This document shows positions 31,544 to 40,871 of a DNA stretch of 64,000 nucleotides, in pieces. The notes under the pieces are model-generated. The model did no database searches and was not told where the DNA came from. It saw only the letters and a list, made by a program, of their open reading frames with translations. The DNA is taken from assembly GCA_958295645.1 (NCBI GenBank), contig OY282361.1, positions 1,888,501-1,952,500 on the forward strand, written 5' to 3'. Both the position numbers and the translations under genes were made by a program. Position 1 is the stretch's first letter; the number at the start of each line of letters is the position of its first letter. The DNA is from Longimicrobiales bacterium. Its GTDB lineage: Bacteria; Gemmatimonadota; Gemmatimonadetes; Longimicrobiales; Gaopeijiaceae.

Positions 31544-33585
31544 GCGTCCGCGCTCCTGTCGATGCGCACCAGCGGCACGACGACCTCCTCCAGCGAGGCC
31601 CCACCGTGCCCGACGATGCGCTCGCCTTTGCGAACGAAGGCCGACCGCCCGGAAGCGAGAAGGGGCAGGTAGTCTTCGGGGAGGCCCGCAGGAGGCCACG
31701 ACCGGGCCCGCGGAAACTCGTCCGCGGCCCGTCGCCGCAGGGACGCGCTGGAGTAGACGTGGACGCGCTTGTCCCGGAGCTCGGCGACGTCTCCTGTGGA
31801 CGGGCGGCCGCATCCCGTCGCTTCGACGTTGCCGTGGTCGGAGGTGAGCCAGACCGCGAAGCCGTTCTCCAGCAGTAGGTCGAGGAGTGCGGCCAAGTAC
31901 GGCTCCCGCGCCCACTGGCGGACTTGGCCGTGCATCCCTCGGGCGCCGAGTTCCATGCCGTGCATGATCTTGTCCACCGTGTCCACGACCAGCCCGGCGA
32001 CCCGAACTCGGGGGTGGGAGATCAGGTCGGCTACGGAGTCCAGCGAGCCGTTGCCCAGCTTCTTCTCGTAGACGACGGCGTGGCCGACGAGGCCGCGGTC
32101 GGCCCAGAACTGCCGCCACAACTTCGGCTCGCGGCTCGTGGATTGGATGCTGCCGGGTGGGAAGTAGAACGGCGGCCTCCCTGCGAAGGCCGCTTGCCGA
32201 GACACTGATGTGAGCGTCGGAATCCACGCGAACACGGCGTCTTCGCGAAGGCTGTAGCCGGGTTGACGCTGGGCCAGTTCGTCCCTCGCCGCGACCCACT
32301 GGTCCATGGACAGGCCGTCCACCACTAGCAAGGCCGCCTTGTAGCCGGGGGCAGCGTCCACGTGTCGGGAGAGGAGATGCGGGACGTGATGCAACATGAC
32401 GGGCGGCACCGGCGGCAGCGTGGCCAAGCTGGCATAGCGGCGCCCCAGCCACTCGGCGAAGGCGTCGTCGACACGGCTTCGCAGCGCGGCAAGGCTCGGC
32501 TCCTCGGTCGTCTGCGCATCGTCGGTCGCCGTGGTGGCTCCACCGCTCTCCATCGCCAAGTCGAGCGCCCCGGCTTTCGCCCACGTACGCGCGAACCGCA
32601 ACCAGTCACCGTAGCGCGCGTCCCGGCTCGGTATCGCTTTGGCCGCGGCTTCGACAAGCCGATTCAGCCGTTGCGCGTCGGTGACCCCGCTCGCGGCCTG
32701 CACGCCTGGCGACATCCAAGTGCCAGCGAACGAGTCAGCGGCCTCGTGGGCAACGGGCCGCAGCAACCCTTCAAGGAACAGGTTGTCGATGTAGACGCGG
32801 ACGTCGTCGTGATCGAAGGGAAGCTCGACTGGTCCCGGATAGGCGAGGTCGCGGCCGTCGGCGTCCGGGGTGGCCTCGGTTGCGGAGGCGCTGTCGAGGA
32901 AGAGGGGCCAGCGCTCCTGAAGGAACTCGAAGAATGCGTTCCTCTCCGCCACGATCGCGTCCAGCGGCCAGTCTGCAAAGCGTCCCTCCCGGCGGAAGAT
33001 CCGGACGAGGTGCCGGATCAGTAGCGGAGGAACCGCCTGGCCGCCGTGATGAAGGCGCAGCAGAACCCGCAACATGTCCGGCGGCTCCAGCACAAGCTCC
33101 GTGGCAATCCCAAACACGTGGCGGAGTACGAAGTCCATGGTCGCCTTGTCGCCCAGCATGCTCGGGCGCACTCGTTCCATTGCCTCATGGAGAGCATCAA
33201 GGTGCGACGACTCGACGGCCGCCAAGACCGTCCGGCTGAGCGTCGGAAACAGTGCTTGAAGTCCCACCGACACCCGTCTCCCCGAGCCGGCCACGTCGTA
33301 GGGCAGGTTTTCGGCTCCCAACTCGTCCAGCCGCGACACGACCACGACGTCGACCGGCTTGTCGTCGTCCCAGTAGGCTCGGACCCTCGACTCGTACGCG
33401 TATCGAAACGCCACGGGTTCTTCGAAGACCAGGACCTCGAAGCACCGCCGCCGGAGTTCCGCTAGGACGACTTCATCGAGGATCAGGCCGTCGGGGTCGG
33501 CGACGACCGTCAGCCGCGCGGCTCCTGGAGGAAACTCTCGCAGGATGCGGTGCCGCCAGCCTTCAGTCGATTGGGGCAAGGCCAC
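31540..33585 (-). CDS. pglZ: BREX-3 alkaline-phosphatase-fold protein PglZ
   Basis: 681 residues from a GTG at 33585. PglZ is the core alkaline-phosphatase-superfamily member of BREX phage-exclusion systems. The C-terminal phosphatase domain is recognisable by ALLVVDGLSMDQW (metal-binding Asp), the VDKIMHG segment and LTSDHGNVEATG (Asp-His metal ligands). The N-terminal 350 residues are the helical part of type 3 PglZ proteins. The gene is separated from the rest of the BREX set by the inserted CBASS and PLD modules and therefore needs its own promoter in the 33.6-34.1 kb gap. It is followed by a gene overlapping by four bases. Confidence 0.85.
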   Translation of the reverse strand: MALPQSTEGWRHRILREFPPGAARLTVVADPDGLILDEVVLAELRRRCFEVLVFEEPVAFRYAYESRVRAYWDDDKPVDVVVVSRLDELGAENLPYDVAGSGRRVSVGLQALFPTLSRTVLAAVESSHLDALHEAMERVRPSMLGDKATMDFVLRHVFGIATELVLEPPDMLRVLLRLHHGGQAVPPLLIRHLVRIFRREGRFADWPLDAIVAERNAFFEFLQERWPLFLDSASATEATPDADGRDLAYPGPVELPFDHDDVRVYIDNLFLEGLLRPVAHEAADSFAGTWMSPGVQAASGVTDAQRLNRLVEAAAKAIPSRDARYGDWLRFARTWAKAGALDLAMESGGATTATDDAQTTEEPSLAALRSRVDDAFAEWLGRRYASLATLPPVPPVMLHHVPHLLSRHVDAAPGYKAALLVVDGLSMDQWVAARDELAQRQPGYSLREDAVFAWIPTLTSVSRQAAFAGRPPFYFPPGSIQSTSREPKLWRQFWADRGLVGHAVVYEKKLGNGSLDSVADLISHPRVRVAGLVVDTVDKIMHGMELGARGMHGQVRQWAREPYLAALLDLLLENGFAVWLTSDHGNVEATGCGRPSTGDVAELRDKRVHVYSSASLRRRAADEFPRARSWPPAGLPEDYLPLLASGRSAFVRKGERIVGHGGASLEEVVVPLVRIDRSADA

Positions 33586-33589
33586 TTGA

Positions 33590-33673
33590 CTAACTCTTCA
33601 GCGGACTCCCGGCGGCCTTGTGCGGCTTTCGTCCGCGAGGCCGGGGCTGCTCCACTGCCGTGAGTAAGATCAC
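33590..33673 (-). CDS. Possible 27-residue leader ORF before pglZ
   Basis: A GTG at 33673 lies at good distance from a very strong ribosome binding site (GAAAGGAGGT, 33680-33689) and opens a 28-codon frame reading MILLTAVEQPRPRGRKPHKA and ending in TAG four bases before the pglZ start. By contrast the pglZ GTG itself has no clear site. The peptide could serve translational coupling of pglZ. It is also possible that this is the decayed end of a lost upstream gene. Confidence 0.4.
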   Translation of the reverse strand: MILLTAVEQPRPRGRKPHKAAGSPLKS

Positions 33674-33689
33674 TGCTCCACCTCCTTTC

Positions 33690-34122
33690 GCTCTAACGCT
33701 AACCACTTCGGCATACGCTGTCGCGCGGGCACGCCTCTGGCCAAGACCAGCCCCGGACTCAGGGGGTTGTCGGCACTCCGCCGGAGGAGCGGCAACGTCT
33801 TTCTGAACCGGCGCCTTCGCTCCCGCGGAGATCGGCAAAGGCCGCCGGGGCCGCCGCGAAGGCCGCGGACGGGGTGGGCCTCGCGCTAACCCACCCGCAC
33901 CGACGGCGGCGATCTCACGAGCCGGGCAAGCTCGACGACCTCGGAAGAGGGCACGTCTATTGCGGGTACGATAGACGGCCGAGCAAGGGCTGTAGCACGG
34001 CAACGTAGAATCGGCTATAGTATGGATGCTTCACCGTCCGCCATTGCTCGACCCGGCGCAGGAGGGCGGCGAGTGCGGGCTCACCTGTATCGGAAGTCCG
34101 GGCAACCGCTGGGGCAAGGCAA
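33690..34122. other. Divergent gap between pglZ and the PLD nuclease gene
   Basis: No gene supported. The frames that are open here are Arg/Pro-rich and look like chance readings. The region must contain promoters for the leftward pglZ unit and the rightward PLD/methyltransferase unit. Its position between two BREX parts makes it a junction of the inserted modules. Confidence 0.4.
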
Positions 34123-35145
34123 TTGGCGAAGGTGATCCAAGCAACTTGGGACGACTTTGACAGAGTTGCCGGCGCAAGCCGTGAGCGATTCTTGGTGTGC
34201 ACTCCTTACTACAGTGCGCGGGGACTTGCCCGCCTGTCCGGTGTGCTGCCGTCGGGCGTCGGCCTGAAGTTCATGAGCCGCATCAGTCCGTCCGAATGGG
34301 CTAGCGGCGTCTCCAGCCCCGATGAACTGGCGAAGCAACTCTTGTCGTTGCGGGAACGGGGTCACACCGTCCAATTGCTAGTCCATCAACGACTGCATGC
34401 GAAGGCGTACCTTGCCGACCACTCCACCGGGCTTGTAGGCTCCGCCAATCTGTCGTCCGCTGGCTTCGACAGGCACTTTGAACTAATGCTGGAGCTTACG
34501 GAAGAGGAGACCCTGACCGCAACCAAGATCATCGACGACGAAGCCGACCGGAGCGGAAGGCCGCTGACACTAGATTGTCTCGACGAATGGGCTTGCGAGT
34601 ACCTTCCGAAGATTGACGAGCACAAGGAAACAGTCTCGGATTTGGAGGATCTTGCCGAAGTGCAGCGGCAGTTGGACCTCCTGCTGGGGTACGGACAGGG
34701 TGGCACCGGGTCGGACCAGTTTGCCGACATCGACGACTTCGGCAGCTGGCTGGCCGCCAACTCGTCGCTTGCCGGCGCGAAGGTCTTGCATAGTCGCTAT
34801 CAGAACATCCGCCGTCAAAACCTGACAGGACACTTTCGGCAAAGCTACTGCGCGGCATGTCTGTTCCTCGAGGAATACCGCGGCCACGTCGATCCCTTGG
34901 TTGAGGCGCTAAACCAGATGGGCCCCGACGACATCTACCAGCCGAGTCAAACAGTCCTCGACGACTGGGTTCGCCACCTCAACGACCACGCCACAACCCA
35001 AACCGATCTCTACGACTACGCCGTGTTGCGCGGGATACTGCCGCCCAATCTGGGCGGAACAAGAATCGGCGGCGGTGGCGGGAGCAGCACGCTGAAGCGG
35101 ATGCTTCCCCTGGCAGCTCGATTCATGGCCGCGGAGGGTAGGTAG
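34123..35145 (+). CDS. Phospholipase D-like (HKD) nuclease
   Basis: 340 residues from a TTG at 34123; a GTG at 34132 is an alternative start. One complete HKD motif is present: HAKAYLADHSTGLVGSAN (His-x-Lys-x4-Asp, then Gly-Ser-x-Asn), so the active enzyme would be a dimer, as in BfiI and DrmC-type nucleases. The N-terminal FLVCTPYYSARGLARLSGVLP is also typical of PLDc_2 domains. The C-terminal 170 residues are unrecognised and may bind DNA. The gene is only three bases from the PglXI-like methyltransferase gene and clearly forms a pair with it. A restriction-type role, cutting DNA that lacks the partner's modification, is an inference. Confidence 0.8.
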   Translation: MAKVIQATWDDFDRVAGASRERFLVCTPYYSARGLARLSGVLPSGVGLKFMSRISPSEWASGVSSPDELAKQLLSLRERGHTVQLLVHQRLHAKAYLADHSTGLVGSANLSSAGFDRHFELMLELTEEETLTATKIIDDEADRSGRPLTLDCLDEWACEYLPKIDEHKETVSDLEDLAEVQRQLDLLLGYGQGGTGSDQFADIDDFGSWLAANSSLAGAKVLHSRYQNIRRQNLTGHFRQSYCAACLFLEEYRGHVDPLVEALNQMGPDDIYQPSQTVLDDWVRHLNDHATTQTDLYDYAVLRGILPPNLGGTRIGGGGGSSTLKRMLPLAARFMAAEGR

Positions 35146-35148
35146 TCT

Positions 35149-37794
35149 GTGGCTACCACGCTGTTTGACGGGGTGGGTGAGGGCAAGCACGCCCAAACAG
35201 CCTCCCGTCGCGAGTCCGATTCGCATCGGCGACAACTAGTGGCCGCGCTTTCTCAGCTGTCGAGGACCGAGGGTGCGCCAGTTGCAAGTGCCGACGAGGT
35301 ATTGGATGTATCCATGCCTCCCTACTACACCGCCTGCCCCAACCCCTTTGTCAACGAGACAGCGGTCCCGACAAGACTCCCAGCGGGAATGCCTCCCGGG
35401 GCACTGCTGGACGAACCCCCCGACGTAGCCGCGTTCGCCGCGGACGTTTCCGTGGGCAAGAACGATCCACTTTACTTTGCCCACTACTACAGCACAAAGG
35501 TGCCCCCAGGCGCCATCGTTCCGTACATCCTGCACTTTACAAGGCCTGGCGATGTCGTGCTGGACGCCTTCTGCGGAACCGGCATGACCGGCGTAGCGGC
35601 TCAGCTGTGCGCGAAGGAGGGGGATGGAGCGCGGCGGGCCGTACTGAGCGACCTAAGCCCCGGCGCGTCTTTCATCGCCGCTGGCATGAACGCTGTCGGC
35701 GCACTAGCGGAGCACCTTGACGAGATCGAGAAGATCGTCGCCGCGGTGGCTCGCGACCACGCGGATCTGTTGCAGACGTCCCACGTCGGCTGGCCTAGGG
35801 GTACGACCGAGGTCGGCGAACGGGTCAACATGGACGGTGGTCCTAACCGGGGTCGGCCTAGCGGTCACATACAATATGTCGTCTGGTCCGACGTGTTTCT
35901 GTGTTCTGCCTGCGGTTGCAGAGTTGTGTACTGGGACTTGGTGTTTCGAGGCCCCAAGCGGAAGACGCCGAAAGAGGCACCCTGTCCAGAATGCGGGTCG
36001 CTACAATCGATTCGCACGTTGCACCGCTCTTGGAAGACTCGGTTTGACGCCGAGCTTGCAGAACCCGTGCGCCAAGCCGAGCAGCAACCAGTTCTGATCA
36101 ACTACGCCGTAGGCACGCGCCGCTTTGAGAAGACGCCTGACGATGCCGACCTCGCGCTCATCGCCCGCTTGGATCGGAGTGCGACTCGTCCAGCTCCGCC
36201 CATTGTGGCCATGCCCGACGGCTTCAACACCCAGCAACCTAGGCAGTCTCATGGGTTCACTCATCTGCACCACTTCTTCACGAGGCGCAACCTCACACTG
36301 TTGGCGGACTTTTGGGTTCGCGTGCGCGGGTTGAGAAACCGCGAGGCCCGCTTTCTCGGATTGTTCGTGCTCACGGGCGCGCTCCAGCGCGTCTGCCGTC
36401 TGAACCGGTATATGCCAAACCACGACCGCCATGTCGGCCCGCTGTCCGGGACGCTGTATGTCGCGCCGCTTACCGCCGAGATTCCGGCCACCAACTACCT
36501 GCAGAGCCGGATCGCCGACCTGCGCAGATGTAGTGGCGGCCCACGGAGCAACGGCGTCGTTGTCGGCACGCAGAGCGCAACCGACCTCCGAAACGTGCCT
36601 GACGCTGCCATTGACTACGTCTTCACCGACCCGCCGTTTGGCGGCAACCTCAACTACTCCGAACTGAACACCCTCGTCGAGGGCTGGATCGGCATCCACA
36701 CCGACCCCCGGCGCGAAGCTGTCGTCAACCAGGTTCGGGGCAAGAGCTTGGCGGACTACCGACGTCTAATGCTGATGGCGTTTCGCGAGTATTTCAGGGT
36801 GCTCAAGCCCGGCCGGTGGATCACCGTGGAGTTTCACAACTCGCTGAATGCGGTGTGGATCGCCATCCAGGAAGCACTATCCGAAGCCGGCTTCGTGGTT
36901 GCCGACGTGCGCGTGCTGGACAAGAAGAAGGGGACAACCAAGCAACTCAGCTACGGCTCCACGGTCAAACAGGATCTGGCCATCTCGGCGTACAAGCCGC
37001 GGGACGAGGTTGAAGAACAAGCTCGTCTGCGGGCCAACCACGATGGCAACGTATGGGATTTCGTGCGGATGCACTTGGCAAAGATTCCGTCTCCCCAGAT
37101 TCGCAACGGTACGGTGGAGGCGGTTGCGGAGCGCCACAACTACCTGTTGTTCGACCGCATGGTCGCTTTCTATGTGCAACGCGGCGTGCTGGTGCCGATC
37201 TCGGCCGCCGCGTTCTACCGAGGACTCGCCCAACGCTTTCCCGAGCGGCACGGACAGTACTTTCTTCCCGACCAAGCGGCGGAGTACGACCGGAGAGCCG
37301 CAGACCGGCCGCCCCGTCCTGCTCAGACGGAGTTATTCGTCAGAGACGAGGAGTCGGCGATCCAATGGCTCCGGCAGGCTCTCTCTAGCCAGCCGCAGTC
37401 ATTCCAGGAACTTCACCCCCGATTCTTACGGGAGACCGCGGGTTGGAGCAAGCACGAGCGCGCGATGGAGCTGTCCCACCTGCTTGAGCAGAATTTCCTC
37501 GCCGACGAGGCCGAGCGCTGGCACGTCCCCGATCGCAACAAGGAGGCCGACTTGATGCGGTTGCGGGAGCGCGCCCTCCTCCGCGAGTTCGCCGAATACA
37601 GGAAGGCGGAGGAGCGACAGTTTAAGGTGTTCCGAATCGAAGCGGTCCGGGCCGGGTTCCGCCAAGCGTGGCAGGAGAAGGACTATGCCGCCATCGTCGC
37701 CATGGCCGGAAGGATCCCCGACAGCGTGCTCCAGGAGGACCCCAAGCTGCTGATGTGGTTTGATCAGGCGTTGGTGCGGGTTGGAGGTGGGTAG
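35149..37794 (+). CDS. PglXI-like adenine-specific DNA methyltransferase (second copy, plus strand)
   Basis: 881 residues from a GTG. Motif I is VVLDAFCGTGMTGVAA and motif IV is TDPPFGG, so N6-adenine or N4-cytosine methylation is expected. A zinc-ribbon insert carries CSACGC and CPECGS. It is a clear paralogue of the BREX PglXI encoded at 40872-43670: shared blocks include PPYYTACPNPF, DVSVGK-DPLY, the HxTKVP-AIVP segment and LKPGRW-TV-FHNS-NAVW-AIQE. The two lie in opposite orientation on either side of the CBASS genes. It pairs with the PLD nuclease gene rather than with BREX genes. It is convergent with the E2-like gene (10 bases between). Confidence 0.85.
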   Translation: MATTLFDGVGEGKHAQTASRRESDSHRRQLVAALSQLSRTEGAPVASADEVLDVSMPPYYTACPNPFVNETAVPTRLPAGMPPGALLDEPPDVAAFAADVSVGKNDPLYFAHYYSTKVPPGAIVPYILHFTRPGDVVLDAFCGTGMTGVAAQLCAKEGDGARRAVLSDLSPGASFIAAGMNAVGALAEHLDEIEKIVAAVARDHADLLQTSHVGWPRGTTEVGERVNMDGGPNRGRPSGHIQYVVWSDVFLCSACGCRVVYWDLVFRGPKRKTPKEAPCPECGSLQSIRTLHRSWKTRFDAELAEPVRQAEQQPVLINYAVGTRRFEKTPDDADLALIARLDRSATRPAPPIVAMPDGFNTQQPRQSHGFTHLHHFFTRRNLTLLADFWVRVRGLRNREARFLGLFVLTGALQRVCRLNRYMPNHDRHVGPLSGTLYVAPLTAEIPATNYLQSRIADLRRCSGGPRSNGVVVGTQSATDLRNVPDAAIDYVFTDPPFGGNLNYSELNTLVEGWIGIHTDPRREAVVNQVRGKSLADYRRLMLMAFREYFRVLKPGRWITVEFHNSLNAVWIAIQEALSEAGFVVADVRVLDKKKGTTKQLSYGSTVKQDLAISAYKPRDEVEEQARLRANHDGNVWDFVRMHLAKIPSPQIRNGTVEAVAERHNYLLFDRMVAFYVQRGVLVPISAAAFYRGLAQRFPERHGQYFLPDQAAEYDRRAADRPPRPAQTELFVRDEESAIQWLRQALSSQPQSFQELHPRFLRETAGWSKHERAMELSHLLEQNFLADEAERWHVPDRNKEADLMRLRERALLREFAEYRKAEERQFKVFRIEAVRAGFRQAWQEKDYAAIVAMAGRIPDSVLQEDPKLLMWFDQALVRVGGG

Positions 37795-37804
37795 TGGTCA
37801 AGCA

Positions 37805-38506
37805 CTACTCTGGCTCCGGAGTATCGACAGCTGGTAGACGCTTTCGCTTTGATGTTGGACCGCATTGATGAGCTGCACGTAGCCGCTCGAGGTCGTTCCC
37901 TACATGTCGGCGGCGGCTGTTAGTCTCCCTGCGGAGGCGTGAGAGCAGTTGCCTGTGGCATTGGCGCAGGGATCGACCACTACCACATGGGCACTCGATA
38001 GAGCCCTTAGGATGATTCGGCTTTGCGATTAGCGTCACGAAAGCCATGATCGTCCGGCAGTCCGCACGAAACCCTAGCATCTCTCTATATGCGTCCACGA
38101 TGCCACTAACGCCATGTGACCGCTCACCGTCCAGCGGCCATGATCCGTGTGCTTCGTAATATGCTTGACCTACGAAGTATGGGTGCACCAACACCCGAAG
38201 AAAATCAGCCAGAGAAGAGCCAGGAGGCCAATGCTTGCCGTACTCAGATTCGACGCAAAGACACGCTTTCCCACCAGAGCACACATGCCGATCCTCTTCC
38301 CAAGCGATTTCCTCTCGTTGGCAGTGCAACACAGGGACGTCGTCTGGATAGTTTGTGGAGAATTCCAAGTTCACGGTGTATCCGATACCATCTATGACTT
38401 CCATCACGCCTGTAACTTGGCCACCCGTCTCGTCGGTCGACAGTATGAGTCCGGGAAATTCTTCCGCCAGCTTGGCGCGTTCCTCAATCATCAGTTTGTA
38501 CTTCAT
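37805..38506 (-). CDS. CBASS E2-like protein with C-terminal SEC-C zinc motif
   Basis: 233 residues after a good ribosome binding site (AGGGGGATAG). Residues 1-150 resemble the E2/UBC-fold protein of short type II CBASS: LEFSTNYPDDVPVLHC, the cysteine loop GGKACLCVE, then WPPGSSLADFLRVLVHPYFVGQAYYE and GSWPLDGERSHG. In such systems the E2 forms a thioester with the C-terminus of the CD-NTase and conjugates it to targets, which primes second-messenger synthesis; no E1 or deubiquitinase domain is present here. From about residue 180 a SEC-C motif follows (CPCGSGRSLRQCH), with a basic tail. A SEC-C tail would add a metal-dependent binding module. Last gene of the three-gene CBASS unit. Confidence 0.8.
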   Translation of the reverse strand: MKYKLMIEERAKLAEEFPGLILSTDETGGQVTGVMEVIDGIGYTVNLEFSTNYPDDVPVLHCQREEIAWEEDRHVCSGGKACLCVESEYGKHWPPGSSLADFLRVLVHPYFVGQAYYEAHGSWPLDGERSHGVSGIVDAYREMLGFRADCRTIMAFVTLIAKPNHPKGSIECPCGSGRSLRQCHRQLLSRLRRETNSRRRHVGNDLERLRAAHQCGPTSKRKRLPAVDTPEPE

Positions 38507-38582
38507 AATCTATCCCCCTAGAATTCCCCAAAGCTTGTCGCCCACCGCGCCGTGCTACCAGTGCTGCCGCGAACGTGTTGCC

Positions 38583-39602
38583 CTATCGCAACCTAGAAGA
38601 TGGTGCGGAGTAGGTCTGTGCAACCCATGGCTTCGGCTGAGTGGACCCGAGAGCCGCCACCGCCTTGGCCGCCTTCTCTTTCTCGTCCTGTTCAGCCTCC
38701 TTGATGGCCGAGTCAAAATAATTGGTACACAAGACCTTCTTCCATTTCTTGAGAGCCATCGACCGACTGCAATTGGGCAGGTCGAGCTTGTTCAAATCCT
38801 CGACTGCCGTGGTCAGAACGTCGCGAAACTTGGCAACCTTTGGGTCGTTAGCGTGTTTGGTCAGGTATTCGCCGTCTACTAAAGGGTGCTTGACCACCAA
38901 ACTCCACACCAGTCGCGTGTGGATCGCCTCGATCGTCCGACGCAGGTCGCGGTCGATCCTCCCGGAATCAACTGGGTAGCATTCATGGGCCAAGACGGAA
39001 AGCACCAATCCGCTTGGAAGCGAATACGACGGGCGGTTCTTGCACAAACTCTTCACCAGGCGAACGAGTCGACGCAAACTAGGTTGCGTCGCGCAGCACT
39101 CGGCGAACCAGTCGTTGACACCTTCCGGATTCGACACCTTCCAATCTTGGCTGGCAAGCTCGATCTCTTCCCAGTCTTCTTCTCCCTCACAGCGATAGAC
39201 CGGCATGTCGACCTGGACCCCGTCGCTGTAGAAAATGCGAACGCAGTTCAACTTGACCAGCGGTGGGTTCTTGAACGAACCGTCGTCCACGGCATCGCGA
39301 ACCACCTTCCGTGCGTCGAGCGCAGTCTTGTCCGCGCCTTTCGCTCCCTTGAGAGACTCGCGGGTGAAGACTACGCCCTCGTCGAGATCGTAGGCATTGT
39401 TTGCCTCTTGGATGATCGTGCCCATGGCAAAGGAGCCTTGAGTAACGAACCTAGTCGGCGCAGGCTGATGATTGGCTTCCAGCCCATCTTCGACTCTACG
39501 ACGGTTGCTTGCCCGCTTCTTCTTCAGGTCCGCCGTTTGCGCGTCCGTGAGTTTGACCCTGACATCGTGGTAGTCTCGAATGTCCTTGCTACAGTCGATC
39601 AT
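38583..39602 (-). CDS. CBASS CD-NTase (cGAS/DncV-like nucleotidyltransferase)
   Basis: 339 residues. Nucleotidyltransferase active site is intact: Gly56-Ser57 in TQGSFAMGT, Asp72 and Asp74 in YDLDEG, and a third Asp132 in VQVDMPVY. Further helices (WFAECCATQPSLRRLVRLVKSL) match the DncV-like clade that makes cyclic dinucleotides, often 3'3'-cGAMP. On phage infection it would produce the signal that activates the patatin effector encoded just upstream. The start overlaps the effector gene by 14 bases. The C-terminus (SAPSSRLR) is flexible, as needed for conjugation by the E2 protein. The exact product nucleotide cannot be read from sequence. Confidence 0.9.
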   Translation of the reverse strand: MIDCSKDIRDYHDVRVKLTDAQTADLKKKRASNRRRVEDGLEANHQPAPTRFVTQGSFAMGTIIQEANNAYDLDEGVVFTRESLKGAKGADKTALDARKVVRDAVDDGSFKNPPLVKLNCVRIFYSDGVQVDMPVYRCEGEEDWEEIELASQDWKVSNPEGVNDWFAECCATQPSLRRLVRLVKSLCKNRPSYSLPSGLVLSVLAHECYPVDSGRIDRDLRRTIEAIHTRLVWSLVVKHPLVDGEYLTKHANDPKVAKFRDVLTTAVEDLNKLDLPNCSRSMALKKWKKVLCTNYFDSAIKEAEQDEKEKAAKAVAALGSTQPKPWVAQTYSAPSSRLR

Positions 39603-40734
39603 GTTGACCTCTCGTGGTATCGTGGTTGTTGATCACCGGCATTCCTTCGAAGATCTGCCGGAGGACTTTCCCTTTGGGATTGTTGTCAGTCTGGGTCCAT
39701 CTGTACGTCTCGTTTCCGTCTACGCGGCCGAGCTTAGCCATAGTGCCACGAGCCTTGTCTGATGCCGAATCAAGCTGTAACTGCTTCACCTGTTCTCCCG
39801 ATGGCGTCGTTTCTTCACAGCGAAGTGCGGTTACTTGTCTTCCCATATTGCTGAGTGAGGTAGCGAGTAGGGCGCCTGCGTACTTGGCAGCACTCGCCTG
39901 GCTGTTCATCCCCAAATGCAGGAACCGCAGACCATCTACCCAGTAGGGGAGTCCAACATTCAGTTTATTCGGCGAAACAAACCCCGGTGGTGGTGCACAG
40001 GTACCAACTGATAACAACTGGATTGCTTGCTCGGGTCGTGCCATAGAAATCGCCTCCAACAGGCCAACAAGCATCGGGTTGTTAGCCCAGATCCCACCAT
40101 CCACATACTCAAGTTCATCAGGTTTCGACTTCGGAGATGCAATGGGAAAATAGACTGGCGCTGCACTTGTCGCCATGCACACGTCAACCATGGCCAAGTC
40201 ATTATCGCGGTCTTTGCCAGGAAGGTGTGGCGTCTTGAAGATTCGTGGCTTGTTATTGACAAGAGTCGTTGCGGTAATGCACAATGCGATTTTGCGTCGT
40301 TTATGGACCTCCACCAGAGTTTCACGTCTCAGTAGAGAGCTCAGTGCCTCTCGCAGTTCCTGAGGGCAAGCACTTGGTCTGAAAAGACGACCCAAGTACC
40401 AGCAACGCTTGCGAAACATCCCTGCGGAAGGAAGTGGTCGCGGAAAGATTGTCGGCCCACGGTCCTGAAAGAATCTGCGGAGGCTCTGCAGAGAAATGCC
40501 TGCCGCGATGCAAGCCGCAAGAATTCCACCCGTACTAGTCCCCGCAATGAGATCAAATCCTTTCCCAATATCAAGCGCAAGCGACTTGTCGGGGTCGTCT
40601 TCTCGCTCGCGGAGGAAGCGACGCTCAAGAGTATGAAGAACGGACGCTGTATAAAGCCCGCGCATCCCGCCTCCATCTAGCGTGAGAACGGTGAAAGGTT
40701 TGGAGGCCGAGGAACTTCCTGTCGTCGCTTTCAT
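39589..40734 (-). CDS. capV: CBASS effector, patatin-like phospholipase (CapV)
   Basis: 381 residues from the ATG at 40734 (an ATG at 40752 is possible). Patatin motifs: oxyanion loop LDGGGMRGLY, nucleophile Ser67 in AGTSTGG, and the Asp of the dyad in YVDGGIWANNP. In type II CBASS the cyclic dinucleotide made by the adjacent CD-NTase activates this lipase, which degrades the inner membrane and kills the infected cell. First gene of a three-gene operon (effector, CD-NTase, E2). It lies 137 bases downstream of the BREX pglXI stop, on the same strand, so read-through from BREX is possible. Less G+C-rich than the BREX genes. Confidence 0.9.
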   Translation of the reverse strand: MKATTGSSSASKPFTVLTLDGGGMRGLYTASVLHTLERRFLREREDDPDKSLALDIGKGFDLIAGTSTGGILAACIAAGISLQSLRRFFQDRGPTIFPRPLPSAGMFRKRCWYLGRLFRPSACPQELREALSSLLRRETLVEVHKRRKIALCITATTLVNNKPRIFKTPHLPGKDRDNDLAMVDVCMATSAAPVYFPIASPKSKPDELEYVDGGIWANNPMLVGLLEAISMARPEQAIQLLSVGTCAPPPGFVSPNKLNVGLPYWVDGLRFLHLGMNSQASAAKYAGALLATSLSNMGRQVTALRCEETTPSGEQVKQLQLDSASDKARGTMAKLGRVDGNETYRWTQTDNNPKGKVLRQIFEGMPVINNHDTTRGQHDRL

Positions 40735-40871
40735 GGACGTAGAGCTTACCATACTTGTTCGCTTCCCCGTCAAGGGAAACCCTAAGGGTGACGTAGCTGT
40801 AATCGTGGCTAAGTCGGAGGTAGAAGTCAAGGAGGCGAGAGTGCCCCCGACGCGCCGTGGCCCTCGGAGGC

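Noticed and set aside
30785-32584. A longer start for the gene downstream of pglZ, giving 599 residues
   Set aside because: The extra part lies in another frame of pglZ and is Arg/Gly/Pro-rich. The TTGA overlap gives a better start.
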